Shown: positions 1 through 5,338 of the stretch, piece after piece
How the letters are laid out: the number at the start of each line of letters is the position of its first letter
How positions within the stretch are numbered: position 1 is the first letter of the stretch
Assembly: GCA_007133715.1 (NCBI GenBank)
Contig: SLMF01000388.1
Location: forward strand, 1-7,024
DNA: 7,024 nt
Origin: Planctomycetaceae bacterium
GTDB lineage: Bacteria > Planctomycetota > Planctomycetia > Pirellulales > Pirellulaceae
Direction of reading: 5' to 3'
Made by a program: the position numbers and the translations under genes
Notes under the pieces: model-generated
Seen by the model: the letters and a program-made list of their open reading frames with translations, nothing else
The model's database searches: none
What the model was told of the DNA's origin: nothing

Positions 1-200
1 GACAAAACGTGCTGGTGCAACTGGAAAACCTCCGCACTCATCCGTGTGTGGCGGAGGGATGTGAACGCGGCGAGCTGACGCTGTACGGCTGGATTTATCA
101 GTTCGAGTGTGGAAAGGTGTACGCTTACGACCCGCAGCAGGGTGATTTTCTTCCCCTCGAAAATAGGGCTGCTCGCACTTCAGAGACTGCCGGGCAATAG
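1..200 (+). CDS. Beta-carbonic anhydrase, C-terminal fragment
   Basis: This is the 3' end of a gene that begins before the window; the frame is open from base 3 to the TAG at 198-200. The visible ~65 residues match the end of beta-class carbonic anhydrases: an NVLVQLENLRTHP segment, then LTLYGWIYQFECGKVYAYDP and a final DFLPL. In this family the first segment is a helix that packs near the active site, and the second is the last beta strand pair before the C-terminus. The enzyme interconverts CO2 and bicarbonate in the cytoplasm using a zinc bound by two Cys and one His, all upstream of the window, so catalytic competence cannot be judged. The gene converges on the anti-sigma-like gene, and the two reading frames overlap by 21 bases. 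The last ~12 residues after the conserved end look like an unconserved tail. Family assignment rests on recalled motifs. Confidence 0.82.
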   Translation, partial: QNVLVQLENLRTHPCVAEGCERGELTLYGWIYQFECGKVYAYDPQQGDFLPLENRAARTSETAGQ

Positions 201-1145
201 CGGGGGGGTGTCACTGCGTCCGATCACGTAGTCGTCTTTGTCCGCACCGGCCTCCGCTACGCCATACCGGTTGACGAACAGCGCATTACGCGGTGCAATC
301 TCGACCGGATCGACGATGAATTCGACGCGGCTGTCCTCGAACAGCACATTCTGACCGTGACCACAGTGATTGCTGCTCCGACGTTGCGAGAGATGCAAAC
401 TGGGGGCATCCGACATGACCGCATAGTGAGAGCGACCTTCATCGCGAGGCGGAAAGTACTGCTTCCCGATTCGGTAGCCCAGTGTGTAGCCATAACTGCC
501 ACCCATGCGGCGATGCAAACGCTTCAGCAGTCGCCCTTCAGCTTGATCAATTTCCTCCAGCGTGGGGGGGTTCCAGGCGACAGGCTCTTGCGCCAAGCTT
601 GAACCGGGGCAGACCAGAATCCGGCTATCTACCAAGAATTCCTGTTCTAAGAGGATCGGAGCGAAAATTCCGGCGGCAGACCGGTTGCCCGTTACCGGAA
701 TCGCCGGGAATCTGCCTTGATTCAACTGGCTGAACCCCCGCAACGCCGCTCCCAGTCGCTGCAGATTAAACTGGCAGGTATGCAAATGCGACCGATAGCG
801 GCTGTTGGCCAGCACGGGGAAAAACAGCATCGCCGAGGCGAGAAACACGCCCACCGCCATCGCCAGATCTGCCAGAGAGCAGGCCCGCTGACCAACACAT
901 CGCTCGCGGGGCGCCCCGTCCGATCGCCGACACTGCACCAAACAGCCTTCGATCAAATCGCACGTCTGTTCCGCTAATCCCTCGGGGGGATCGCAGGGTG
1001 TCGAATCCCGCGGCGGCAACTGCGCTCGTAACTGCTCCAAACGCCAACGCAGCGCCGGATCGTGTCGCAACGCACGCTCGATCTGCTGCTTCTCTTCCCC
1101 GTCGAGAGCATCAAGCAAGTAGCCGAGAAGGTCTTTGTCATGCAT
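180..1145 (-). CDS. Anti-sigma-like membrane protein with DUF1559/H-X9-DG-like C-terminal half
   Basis: A 321-residue protein encoded just downstream of an ECF sigma gene, with a 33-base gap, so probably cotranscribed. Residues 1-43 form a charged helical segment (MHDKDLLGYLLDALDGEEKQ, then RALRHDPALRWRLEQL) of the kind found at the N-terminus of planctomycete anti-sigma factors. A Cys-rich stretch follows (C51, C62, C68, C72, C83, C89). Residues 91-113 are one clear transmembrane helix. After it, residues 114-136 (NSRYRSHLHTCQFNLQRLGAAL) resemble the start of the DUF1559 pseudopilin domain, where a C-NNL-QLG-AL pattern is usual. Near residues 259-276, NHCGHGQNVLFEDSRVEF resembles the H-X9-DG motif with the final Gly replaced by Ser. 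No cleavable leader is present, so this is not an ordinary pilin. I infer a membrane regulator that holds the sigma factor inside and presents a sensing domain outside. The ATG at 1145 is the first start in the frame. The sigma-binding role is inferred from position and N-terminal character only. Confidence 0.75.
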   Translation of the reverse strand: MHDKDLLGYLLDALDGEEKQQIERALRHDPALRWRLEQLRAQLPPRDSTPCDPPEGLAEQTCDLIEGCLVQCRRSDGAPRERCVGQRACSLADLAMAVGVFLASAMLFFPVLANSRYRSHLHTCQFNLQRLGAALRGFSQLNQGRFPAIPVTGNRSAAGIFAPILLEQEFLVDSRILVCPGSSLAQEPVAWNPPTLEEIDQAEGRLLKRLHRRMGGSYGYTLGYRIGKQYFPPRDEGRSHYAVMSDAPSLHLSQRRSSNHCGHGQNVLFEDSRVEFIVDPVEIAPRNALFVNRYGVAEAGADKDDYVIGRSDTPPLLPGSL

Positions 1146-1178
1146 GGAAACTTCAGATCAACCCGTGAACGAGATCAG

Positions 1179-1826
1179 CTAATCGAGTTCCGCATAGTTG
1201 CGTGTCCAAAAATCCGCCAATTTGCTGACCGCCGCGTGCAACCGGCTCTTGACCGTGCCCACCGGGATCCGCATCACTTCCGCCGCCTCGCGATATTTCA
1301 ATCCCTGAAAATAAACCAAATGAACCACCGTCCGCATCTGCTCCGACAGCTGATTCAAGGCAGACCACAACGCTTCGTTCCGTTCGCTTTCACCAACCTG
1401 AGCCTGGGGACCCGGTTGCTGACTGACCATCATTTCCAGCAACGACCAGTCTCGCTCCTCCCGCTGCCCGGACCTTTTATCCAAGCTCATCACCCGATGC
1501 CGACGATCCTTGCGTTGTGCGTCGATCGCCTGGTTGGTCGCGATTGCGTACAACCAAGGCTTGAATCTCCGCCCTTCTTCAAATTGATCGCACTTCAAAT
1601 GCACCTGCAAGAACGTCGACTGGAATGTGTCTTCCGCCAATTCCGAGCTACCCAGGTACCGCTGCAAATAACTGAACAGCTCGCGTTCGTATCGCCGCAC
1701 CAAGGTCTCGAATAACTCGCGGTCCTGGGTTTGGCGGTACGCCAACAGCAACTCCTCGTCGCTCCTCTGCGACGGCACGGTTGCGTTAATCGTTCCCGAC
1801 GTTCTTGACTTGAGTCCAGGGTTCAT
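1179..1826 (-). CDS. ECF-type RNA polymerase sigma factor (sigma-70 family)
   Basis: A 215-residue sigma factor of the extracytoplasmic function type, with only regions 2 and 4. Region 2 spans about residues 37-109: ELFETLVRRYERELFSYLQR, then the ELAEDTFQSTFLQVH helix that contacts core polymerase, then the -10 recognition segment with FKPWLYAIATNQAIDAQRKD. Region 4 spans about residues 154-205, with LNQLSEQMRTVVHLVYFQGL followed by the helix-turn-helix YREAAEVMRIPVGTVKSRLH that reads the -35 element. The linker (110-150) is long and charged. The start is the ATG at 1826; the first ~20 residues are not conserved-looking and there is no clear Shine-Dalgarno sequence, so a later start is possible. 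The next gene downstream encodes a membrane protein with an anti-sigma-like N-terminus, the usual arrangement for a sigma factor held inactive at the membrane. A sigma70-like promoter lies upstream at 1894-1923. The regulon cannot be told from this window. Confidence 0.93.
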   Translation of the reverse strand: MNPGLKSRTSGTINATVPSQRSDEELLLAYRQTQDRELFETLVRRYERELFSYLQRYLGSSELAEDTFQSTFLQVHLKCDQFEEGRRFKPWLYAIATNQAIDAQRKDRRHRVMSLDKRSGQREERDWSLLEMMVSQQPGPQAQVGESERNEALWSALNQLSEQMRTVVHLVYFQGLKYREAAEVMRIPVGTVKSRLHAAVSKLADFWTRNYAELD

Positions 1827-1893
1827 TCGGTTCTACGCAGCAAAGAGAAAAAAGTTCGCAGCGGGCGGCAGGATGGCTCCTTCCAATCCCATG

Positions 1894-1923
1894 ATGATAC
1901 CATACCGAAGCGTGAATTGGCAA
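1894..1923 (-). promoter_or_regulatory. Putative sigma70-type promoter with extended -10, upstream of the ECF sigma gene
   Basis: On the minus strand, TTGCCA (1918-1923) is followed after 18 bases by TATCAT (1894-1899); each hexamer matches the housekeeping consensus at five of six positions. The bases just before the -10 read TGG, giving the TGn extended -10. Transcription would begin near 1887, about 60 bases before the sigma ATG at 1826. It is the best promoter-like match I found in the 199-base gap between queD and the sigma gene (1827-2025), which otherwise holds nothing I recognise. This is prediction by eye. If correct, the sigma operon is read at least partly by the housekeeping polymerase instead of only by autoregulation. 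Confidence 0.45.
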
Positions 1924-2025
1924 ACAATATGTGGTGATTTTTCCCCTAAGAGGCGTTCACGAAACTGCGTCGTTCTCGGAGATCCCGACCCACATAGGCG
2001 GTTTTGCAAGGCCCCCTCACGCGTG

Positions 2026-2457
2026 TCACGCGGGCAAACTTGCCGCGGCAAACGAATCCTCGGTCTCCCAAATGACCACCTTGGTGGCTCGGACACCCGT
2101 ATCCCGTAGCAATTGGGGACAAATTTCCAAGAGCAAATGACGTGCCATATTCTCTGCCGTCGGGTTGTCCGGCAACAGGTACAGCTTGCAAGGCTCCGCC
2201 AAACGGGCCGCCTGAATGCCATTCTCGTCCCGCTGATTCAAGATCAACCCGTGATCCCAATGGGTATCGAGCCAATTCTTCAAGCGATGCTTTAATTCGG
2301 CGAAATCGATGACCCGGCCGACCGAGTCCGTCTGAGGGCTGGATACGTAGAAGTCGGCCAGATAATTGTGGCCATGTAAATACTCGCATTTCCCCCCATG
2401 CTCGTGCAAACGGTGCCCCGCGCAGAAGGAAATTCGCTTCATGATGGTCAAAATCAT
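2026..2457 (-). CDS. queD: 6-carboxytetrahydropterin synthase (QueD, PTPS family)
   Basis: A 143-residue member of the 6-pyruvoyltetrahydropterin synthase / QueD family. QueD converts dihydroneopterin triphosphate to 6-carboxy-tetrahydropterin, the first committed step toward the 7-deazaguanine base preQ0 of queuosine. Zinc ligands are visible: H15 in CAGHRL, and H28 and H30 in CEYLHGH. The catalytic Cys is C24 in the spacing C-X3-HGH, which is typical of QueD; the longer C-X5-HGH spacing is typical of eukaryotic-type PTPS. The catalytic Asp-His pair is D68-H69 in WDHGLILN, PTAEN lies at 99-103, and the pterin-anchoring Glu is E131 in WETEDSF. Length is normal. The start chosen is the ATG at 2457, because it overlaps the stop of the upstream MazG-like gene as ATGA and has GGAG about ten bases before it; an internal ATG at 2442 is the alternative. 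No other queuosine genes are visible here, so a role in another pterin pathway is possible. Confidence 0.92.
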   Translation of the reverse strand: MILTIMKRISFCAGHRLHEHGGKCEYLHGHNYLADFYVSSPQTDSVGRVIDFAELKHRLKNWLDTHWDHGLILNQRDENGIQAARLAEPCKLYLLPDNPTAENMARHLLLEICPQLLRDTGVRATKVVIWETEDSFAAASLPA

Positions 2458-2795
2458 GGCTCGGGTTCTCCAAACAACTTGGGATTGCTCCAGTGCCGCT
2501 GACCATCCCGAAGTGCCTTCTTTTCCAAATTACGCTCGAATGCGGCATTCAAATCAACCCCGGTTTGGTTGGCAATGCAGATCAGTACGAATAAAACGTC
2601 TGCCAATTCGTCCGCCAAATTGTAGGAAGCGTCGGACGTTTTCCCACTCTGATCTCCATACTTTCGTGACAGAATGCGGGCTACCTCGCCCACTTCCTCC
2701 ACCAATTGGGCAAGATTAGTCATTTCGGAAAAGTAGCGCACACCATATGTATGTATCCATTGGTCCACACGCTCTTGGGCTTCATGAAGTTCCAT
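2454..2795 (-). CDS. MazG-like nucleotide pyrophosphohydrolase
   Basis: A 113-residue all-helical protein of the MazG / all-alpha NTP pyrophosphatase superfamily. These enzymes split nucleoside triphosphates into monophosphate and pyrophosphate, often as housecleaning of damaged or non-canonical nucleotides. With the ATG at 2795 as start, the metal-binding motif is complete: E33-E34-x-x-E37 (VEEVGE) in the first helix and E63-x-x-D66 (DELADVLF) in the second, the classic EEXXE...EXXD arrangement. The N-terminal EAQERVDQWI and the segment LNAAFERNLEKKA near the end also fit the family. The start at 2795 is preferred over an in-frame GTG at 2840: the extra 15 residues do not fit the family, and the minus strand has GGGGA seven bases before this ATG. 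The stop overlaps the queD start by four bases, so the two are translationally coupled. The exact substrate cannot be told. A repeat-rich gap lies upstream. Confidence 0.9.
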   Translation of the reverse strand: MELHEAQERVDQWIHTYGVRYFSEMTNLAQLVEEVGEVARILSRKYGDQSGKTSDASYNLADELADVLFVLICIANQTGVDLNAAFERNLEKKALRDGQRHWSNPKLFGEPEP

Positions 2796-2802
2796 TCTTG
2801 GG

Positions 2803-2807
2803 TCCCC
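2803..2807 (-). promoter_or_regulatory. Candidate ribosome binding site for the MazG-like gene
   Basis: GGGGA on the minus strand ends seven bases before the ATG at 2795. It is only a partial Shine-Dalgarno match, but it helps decide between this ATG and the in-frame GTG at 2840, which has no comparable sequence before it. Confidence 0.35.
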
Positions 2808-2842
2808 ATCAAGAAGGGTATATCCGAACTGCTCCAGCACAG

Positions 2843-2972
2843 TTCGTCAGGACAGTCGTACTCGTACTCAGTGCAACGGTACTCGTACTCAAAAGGGTCT
2901 CGGAGAATCGAATCGAGTACGAGTATCGCGATGCTGAGTACGAGTACGAACCCACCGCCGAAACCTGACGAA
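2843..2972. repeat. Outer 9-bp inverted repeat flanking the GTACTC palindrome
   Basis: TTCGTCAGG (2843-2851) is the exact reverse complement of CCTGACGAA (2964-2972). The pair brackets the GTACTC palindrome almost symmetrically: the left copy ends 5 bases before it and the right copy begins 15 bases after it. The core CGTCAGG appears a third time at 3075-3081. The repeated pairing suggests the ends of a small mobile or REP-like element, but 9 bp alone is modest evidence. Confidence 0.5.
2857..2948. repeat. REP/BIME-like palindrome built from GTACTC units
   Basis: Two ~35-base arms in inverted orientation (2857-2891 and 2914-2948) are separated by a 22-base loop. Each arm holds two copies of the 12-mer GTACTCGTACTC, at 2858-2869 and 2879-2890 on the left. 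On the right the copies read as GAGTACGAGTAT (2915-2926, one base changed) and GAGTACGAGTAC (2936-2947). The spacer is 9 bases in both arms. The outer 15 bases pair perfectly (CGTACTCGTACTCAG with CTGAGTACGAGTACG). The element could form a long hairpin or cruciform in the intergenic space between nrfA and the MazG-like gene. I recall similar GTACTC-rich intergenic repeats in planctomycete genomes, which supports a dispersed repeat family, but copy number cannot be checked here. Short open frames across it, rich in Tyr-Ser or Glu-Tyr pairs, are artefacts of the repeat. Confidence 0.85.
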
Positions 2973-3084
2973 GCAAGCGATGCAACGGAGCGGAAATGGC
3001 GTTCCAATTCTTCCTGAGTCCAAGATCACTCGCGCCATTTCCGCCCGCTGATCGCCGTCGTTCACCCAGCAGACCGTCAGGTTT
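2961..3084. repeat. 124-bp imperfect inverted repeat (MITE-like)
   Basis: AAACCTGACG (2961-2970) pairs perfectly with CGTCAGGTTT (3075-3084). Further in, GCGGAAATGGCG (2990-3001) pairs perfectly with CGCCATTTCCGC (3033-3044). The arms between these stems differ by 11 bases but share a GCGAT block. The 31-base centre contains a small GAGT/ACTC hairpin. Termini plus internal stem resemble a non-coding, MITE-like or structured element. No transposase is present, and I see no convincing target-site duplication. Along with the adjacent GTACTC palindrome it fills most of the 324-base gap between nrfA and the MazG-like gene. It lies downstream of nrfA, so it could also act as an RNA 3'-end structure. 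Confidence 0.65.
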
Positions 3085-3119
3085 GCTTTTGAGAAACGCC
3101 CCCATTACGGGCTGACGTC

Positions 3120-4673
3120 TCATGCATCGGCTTCCCGTTCCGAGGGATCGTCTCCGGTGCCGTTAGCAGATTCGTCGTCATTTCCTTCGCTCGCGTCCGA
3201 ATCGTCTTCGTCGGTCGCCGGTTCTTCTGCCACCTCCTCAGGCGAGGGAGCCAGCGCTTGGCCAAGCATTTCCAGCGCCAAGACGTGGCCCTGACGCGAG
3301 AGGTCGATCGATTCTCCCAGGATGCGCGCGGTCTCGTGGGGCGCATGAAAGCCCATCGAATTCTCTGCCGCCACAAAGTCCAGCCGCCACTGGGACTGAC
3401 GGTGCAGATCGTGCAAGGGGCGCAAATCGTCAGGCTCCGCCACGATTTCTCGCACGGCGGCGATCGCATCGATCATGTCGACCAGGGCCTTTCCCGTCCG
3501 ATCCATCAATTCGAAATGACGGTCCTGGATGGTTTCCACGCGTGTCAAAATTTCCTGCTCAGGATAGGGGTGGCAGGTCTGGCAGGCTCGATTGACCATC
3601 AACAGCGGACTGCGGACCCAGTGCTCGGTGATCTTCATCGCCCCTTCCCGCTTGTACGGCAAATGGCAATCGGCACAAGCCACCCCCGAACGAGCGTGAA
3701 TCCCCTGACTCCAGATCTCGAACTCGGGATGCTGGGCTTTGTACAGGGGGGCCCCGGTTTCCGTGTGGATCCAATCGTGGAAAGGCTCGCCGTCCGGAAA
3801 GCGATGCTCATCAAAGTAGGCTTCGATCTGCTCGACTCTCAGCCCTTTGCCCCAGGGAAAAAACAACGTCTCACGCGGACCACAGTAGTACTCGACATGA
3901 CACTGGGCACACACATAGGAACGCATTTCTTGCCGAGTTGCATCGCGGTTGGGATCGTAATCGGGAGTTCCCTCGGCAGCCTTCAGATCACGAATTCCCT
4001 TGATGAAGCCGGGTCGCGTCACCCGCAAGGCCATATTTTGGGGGTCGTGGCAATCGACACAAGAAACCGGATGCGCCGCTCCCAGTTCCTCCAGTCGTTC
4101 GTATGACTCCCAATAGGACTGGGTGCTGCTGATTTCAAATCCGGCCTGGATCTGCTCCGCCAAACTGGCCTCCGGTGCCGCCTCCCGACCCAGATCGCGA
4201 TACAAAGGCATGACGGACGAATGGCAGTGCAGACATGCCCCACTCTGCTCCCGCTCCAGTACCCGCCGCGTGCTTAACTGATCCTCCAGCATGTAGGCGT
4301 GGCCTCGCCGTTCGCGATAGTCGATTTCGAACGCATAACCCGCAAACATCCGCAACAGCCAAGGATGCTGCTCCGCTTTCTGCGGGGGTAACATGGCTTC
4401 GCTGAGCGAGGCGCCGCCATACTTCGTACGGGTCGGTTGGGCCGTACGCCGATAGGCCTCGTATTGCCGCGGCCAGTTGGCACCCCACACCGACGGATCG
4501 ATCGTGTCTTCATCGACCGGCAGGATGACCTGAAAACGCTGCCGCTCCTCCTGCTGACGTTCGAAAATGTTCACCAACAAGGCGGTTACGGCTCCGGTGA
4601 CGATCGCCACAACCAGGGCAACCATCGCCAGGACAAAAATCTGTTTCGAGGAACTCGGGTTGTCTGCAGTCAT
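3120..4673 (-). CDS. nrfA: Cytochrome c nitrite reductase, catalytic subunit (NrfA), CXXCH active-site type
   Basis: Pentaheme enzyme that reduces nitrite to ammonium with six electrons on the outer side of the cytoplasmic membrane. Residue numbers are from the ATG at 4673 (517 residues). A hydrophobic anchor at about 12-35 has no evident cleavage site, so the protein is probably membrane-tethered. Five heme motifs follow: CLHCH (147-151), CVDCH (205-209), CAQCH (255-259), CADCH (333-337) and CQTCH (364-368). The diagnostic K-X-Q-H motif (KAQH, 312-315), which carries calcium ligands and the catalytic His, lies between hemes 3 and 4. EYY (261-263) after heme 3 supplies the calcium-site Glu and the active-site Tyr, and RGHAY (123-127) probably carries the catalytic Arg. 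The first, catalytic heme is CXXCH, whereas E. coli and Wolinella have CXXCK; natural CXXCH NrfA forms are known. The last ~40 residues are an unusual Asp/Glu-rich tail. The ATG is preferred over a GTG at 4682 because AGGTG sits eight bases upstream. nrfH lies immediately before it. Confidence 0.94.
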   Translation of the reverse strand: MTADNPSSSKQIFVLAMVALVVAIVTGAVTALLVNIFERQQEERQRFQVILPVDEDTIDPSVWGANWPRQYEAYRRTAQPTRTKYGGASLSEAMLPPQKAEQHPWLLRMFAGYAFEIDYRERRGHAYMLEDQLSTRRVLEREQSGACLHCHSSVMPLYRDLGREAAPEASLAEQIQAGFEISSTQSYWESYERLEELGAAHPVSCVDCHDPQNMALRVTRPGFIKGIRDLKAAEGTPDYDPNRDATRQEMRSYVCAQCHVEYYCGPRETLFFPWGKGLRVEQIEAYFDEHRFPDGEPFHDWIHTETGAPLYKAQHPEFEIWSQGIHARSGVACADCHLPYKREGAMKITEHWVRSPLLMVNRACQTCHPYPEQEILTRVETIQDRHFELMDRTGKALVDMIDAIAAVREIVAEPDDLRPLHDLHRQSQWRLDFVAAENSMGFHAPHETARILGESIDLSRQGHVLALEMLGQALAPSPEEVAEEPATDEDDSDASEGNDDESANGTGDDPSEREADA

Positions 4674-4679
4674 GTCGAA

Positions 4680-4684
4680 CACCT
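4680..4684 (-). promoter_or_regulatory. Ribosome binding site deciding the nrfA start
   Basis: AGGTG on the minus strand has its AGG eight bases before the ATG at 4673. It overlaps the alternative GTG start (4680-4682), which therefore has no room for its own site. This is why the ATG three codons downstream is taken as the start. Confidence 0.5.
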
Positions 4685-4719
4685 GTCTGTGGGGAATCAG
4701 CTATTACTCCAGCCGGGCT

Positions 4720-5238
4720 CTATCGCTGGGCTGCATGCCCGACGCTACGATGGCAGGCAACACAATTCAGGGAATCCATCGATTGTCCCACCCCCAAAAT
4801 TTCGTGAACGAAGTCCTCGTGGCAACGGATGCAGTTGGCCTCGACAATCCGCTGACTCCGCGCCTTGATCTGGATGGGCTCGACGAAAAAAGGCCGCTGA
4901 CCCGGTTCGTCCGGACGGGCAGGTTGCAACGTGAAACCGACCGAATGATCGTATCCGCTGATCGCTTTCGAGATATAGTTGTACGGAAATCCACTGGTGA
5001 CGTGGCAGTCGTTGCAACTGGCCACCGCCTGGTGCGAACTGTTCAACCAAGCATCAAACGCATCGTTCATGATGTGGCAGTTGATACAGGCGGTCGGATC
5101 GTCCGACAAATAGGATAAACCACGAGCATAACGGAACGTGTGGCCGCCGATGCCGCCCAGCATCCCCACCAGTACCGCCAGCAGCAAACCATGTCTCGGT
5201 AAAAGTCCCACGCGCCCAAATCCCGGAAACGATGACAC
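4720..5238 (-). CDS. nrfH: Cytochrome c nitrite reductase, small tetraheme subunit (NrfH, NapC/NirT family)
   Basis: Membrane-anchored quinol dehydrogenase that passes electrons from the quinol pool to NrfA. Numbering is from a GTG at 5238 (172 residues). One transmembrane helix (about 16-35) is followed by FRYARGLSYLSDDPTACINC and four heme motifs: CINCH (51-55), CNDCH (75-79), CIRCH (136-140) and CVACH (159-163). Met57, just after heme 1 (CHIM), matches the unusual methionine heme ligand known from Desulfovibrio NrfH. The gene ends 46 bases before the nrfA ATG, so nrfHA is an operon, with NrfH as the only visible electron donor and no nrfBCD. The start is uncertain: the frame is open back past 5339, into the end of uvrA, with no ATG near the membrane helix. 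In-frame GTG codons at 5334, 5283, 5259, 5244, 5238 and 5211 are all possible and none has a good ribosome site. I chose 5238 for a typical short cytoplasmic head. Confidence 0.88.
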   Translation of the reverse strand: MSSFPGFGRVGLLPRHGLLLAVLVGMLGGIGGHTFRYARGLSYLSDDPTACINCHIMNDAFDAWLNSSHQAVASCNDCHVTSGFPYNYISKAISGYDHSVGFTLQPARPDEPGQRPFFVEPIQIKARSQRIVEANCIRCHEDFVHEILGVGQSMDSLNCVACHRSVGHAAQR

Positions 5239-5309
5239 GAAAACGGGGAGCAAAGACACCCCGAAAGTTAACCGGTCCTGCACCTCGTCGCCAGCGACCG
5301 GAGTCTCCA

Positions 5310-5315
5310 AGTATA
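5310..5315 (-). promoter_or_regulatory. Possible -10 element for nrfHA
   Basis: TATACT on the minus strand (5310-5315) matches five of six bases of TATAAT and lies 24 bases past the uvrA stop. No good -35 hexamer is found at the right distance, and I see no FNR- or Crp-like half-site pair nearby. If real, nrfHA has its own promoter, and the nrfH start must be one of the GTG codons at 5283 or further downstream. Weak evidence. Confidence 0.25.
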
Positions 5316-5338
5316 GCCGAAAACCGGCGGACACGGCA

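Noticed and set aside
1062..1715. 217-codon open frame on the plus strand
   Set aside because: It mirrors the ECF sigma gene, where regions 2 and 4 are clear on the minus strand.
2018..2034. CACGCGTGTCACGCG repeat around the queD stop
   Set aside because: It is a short GC-rich palindrome that includes the end of the coding sequence. It has no T tract and no partner elsewhere in the window, so chance is sufficient.
3094..3112. Possible rho-independent terminator just after nrfA
   Set aside because: On the minus strand GCCC can pair with GGGC around a short loop, followed by GTTTCTC. The stem is only four base pairs and there is no real T tract.
2706..3123. Short open frames encoding Tyr-Ser or Glu-Tyr repeats
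   Set aside because: They arise from translating the GTACTC palindrome in several frames and strands. No frame has a start context or conserved flanks.
3258..4106. 282-codon open frame on the plus strand
   Set aside because: It lies wholly antisense to nrfA, whose five heme motifs and KAQH motif prove the other strand is coding. Its product shows no recognisable domain.
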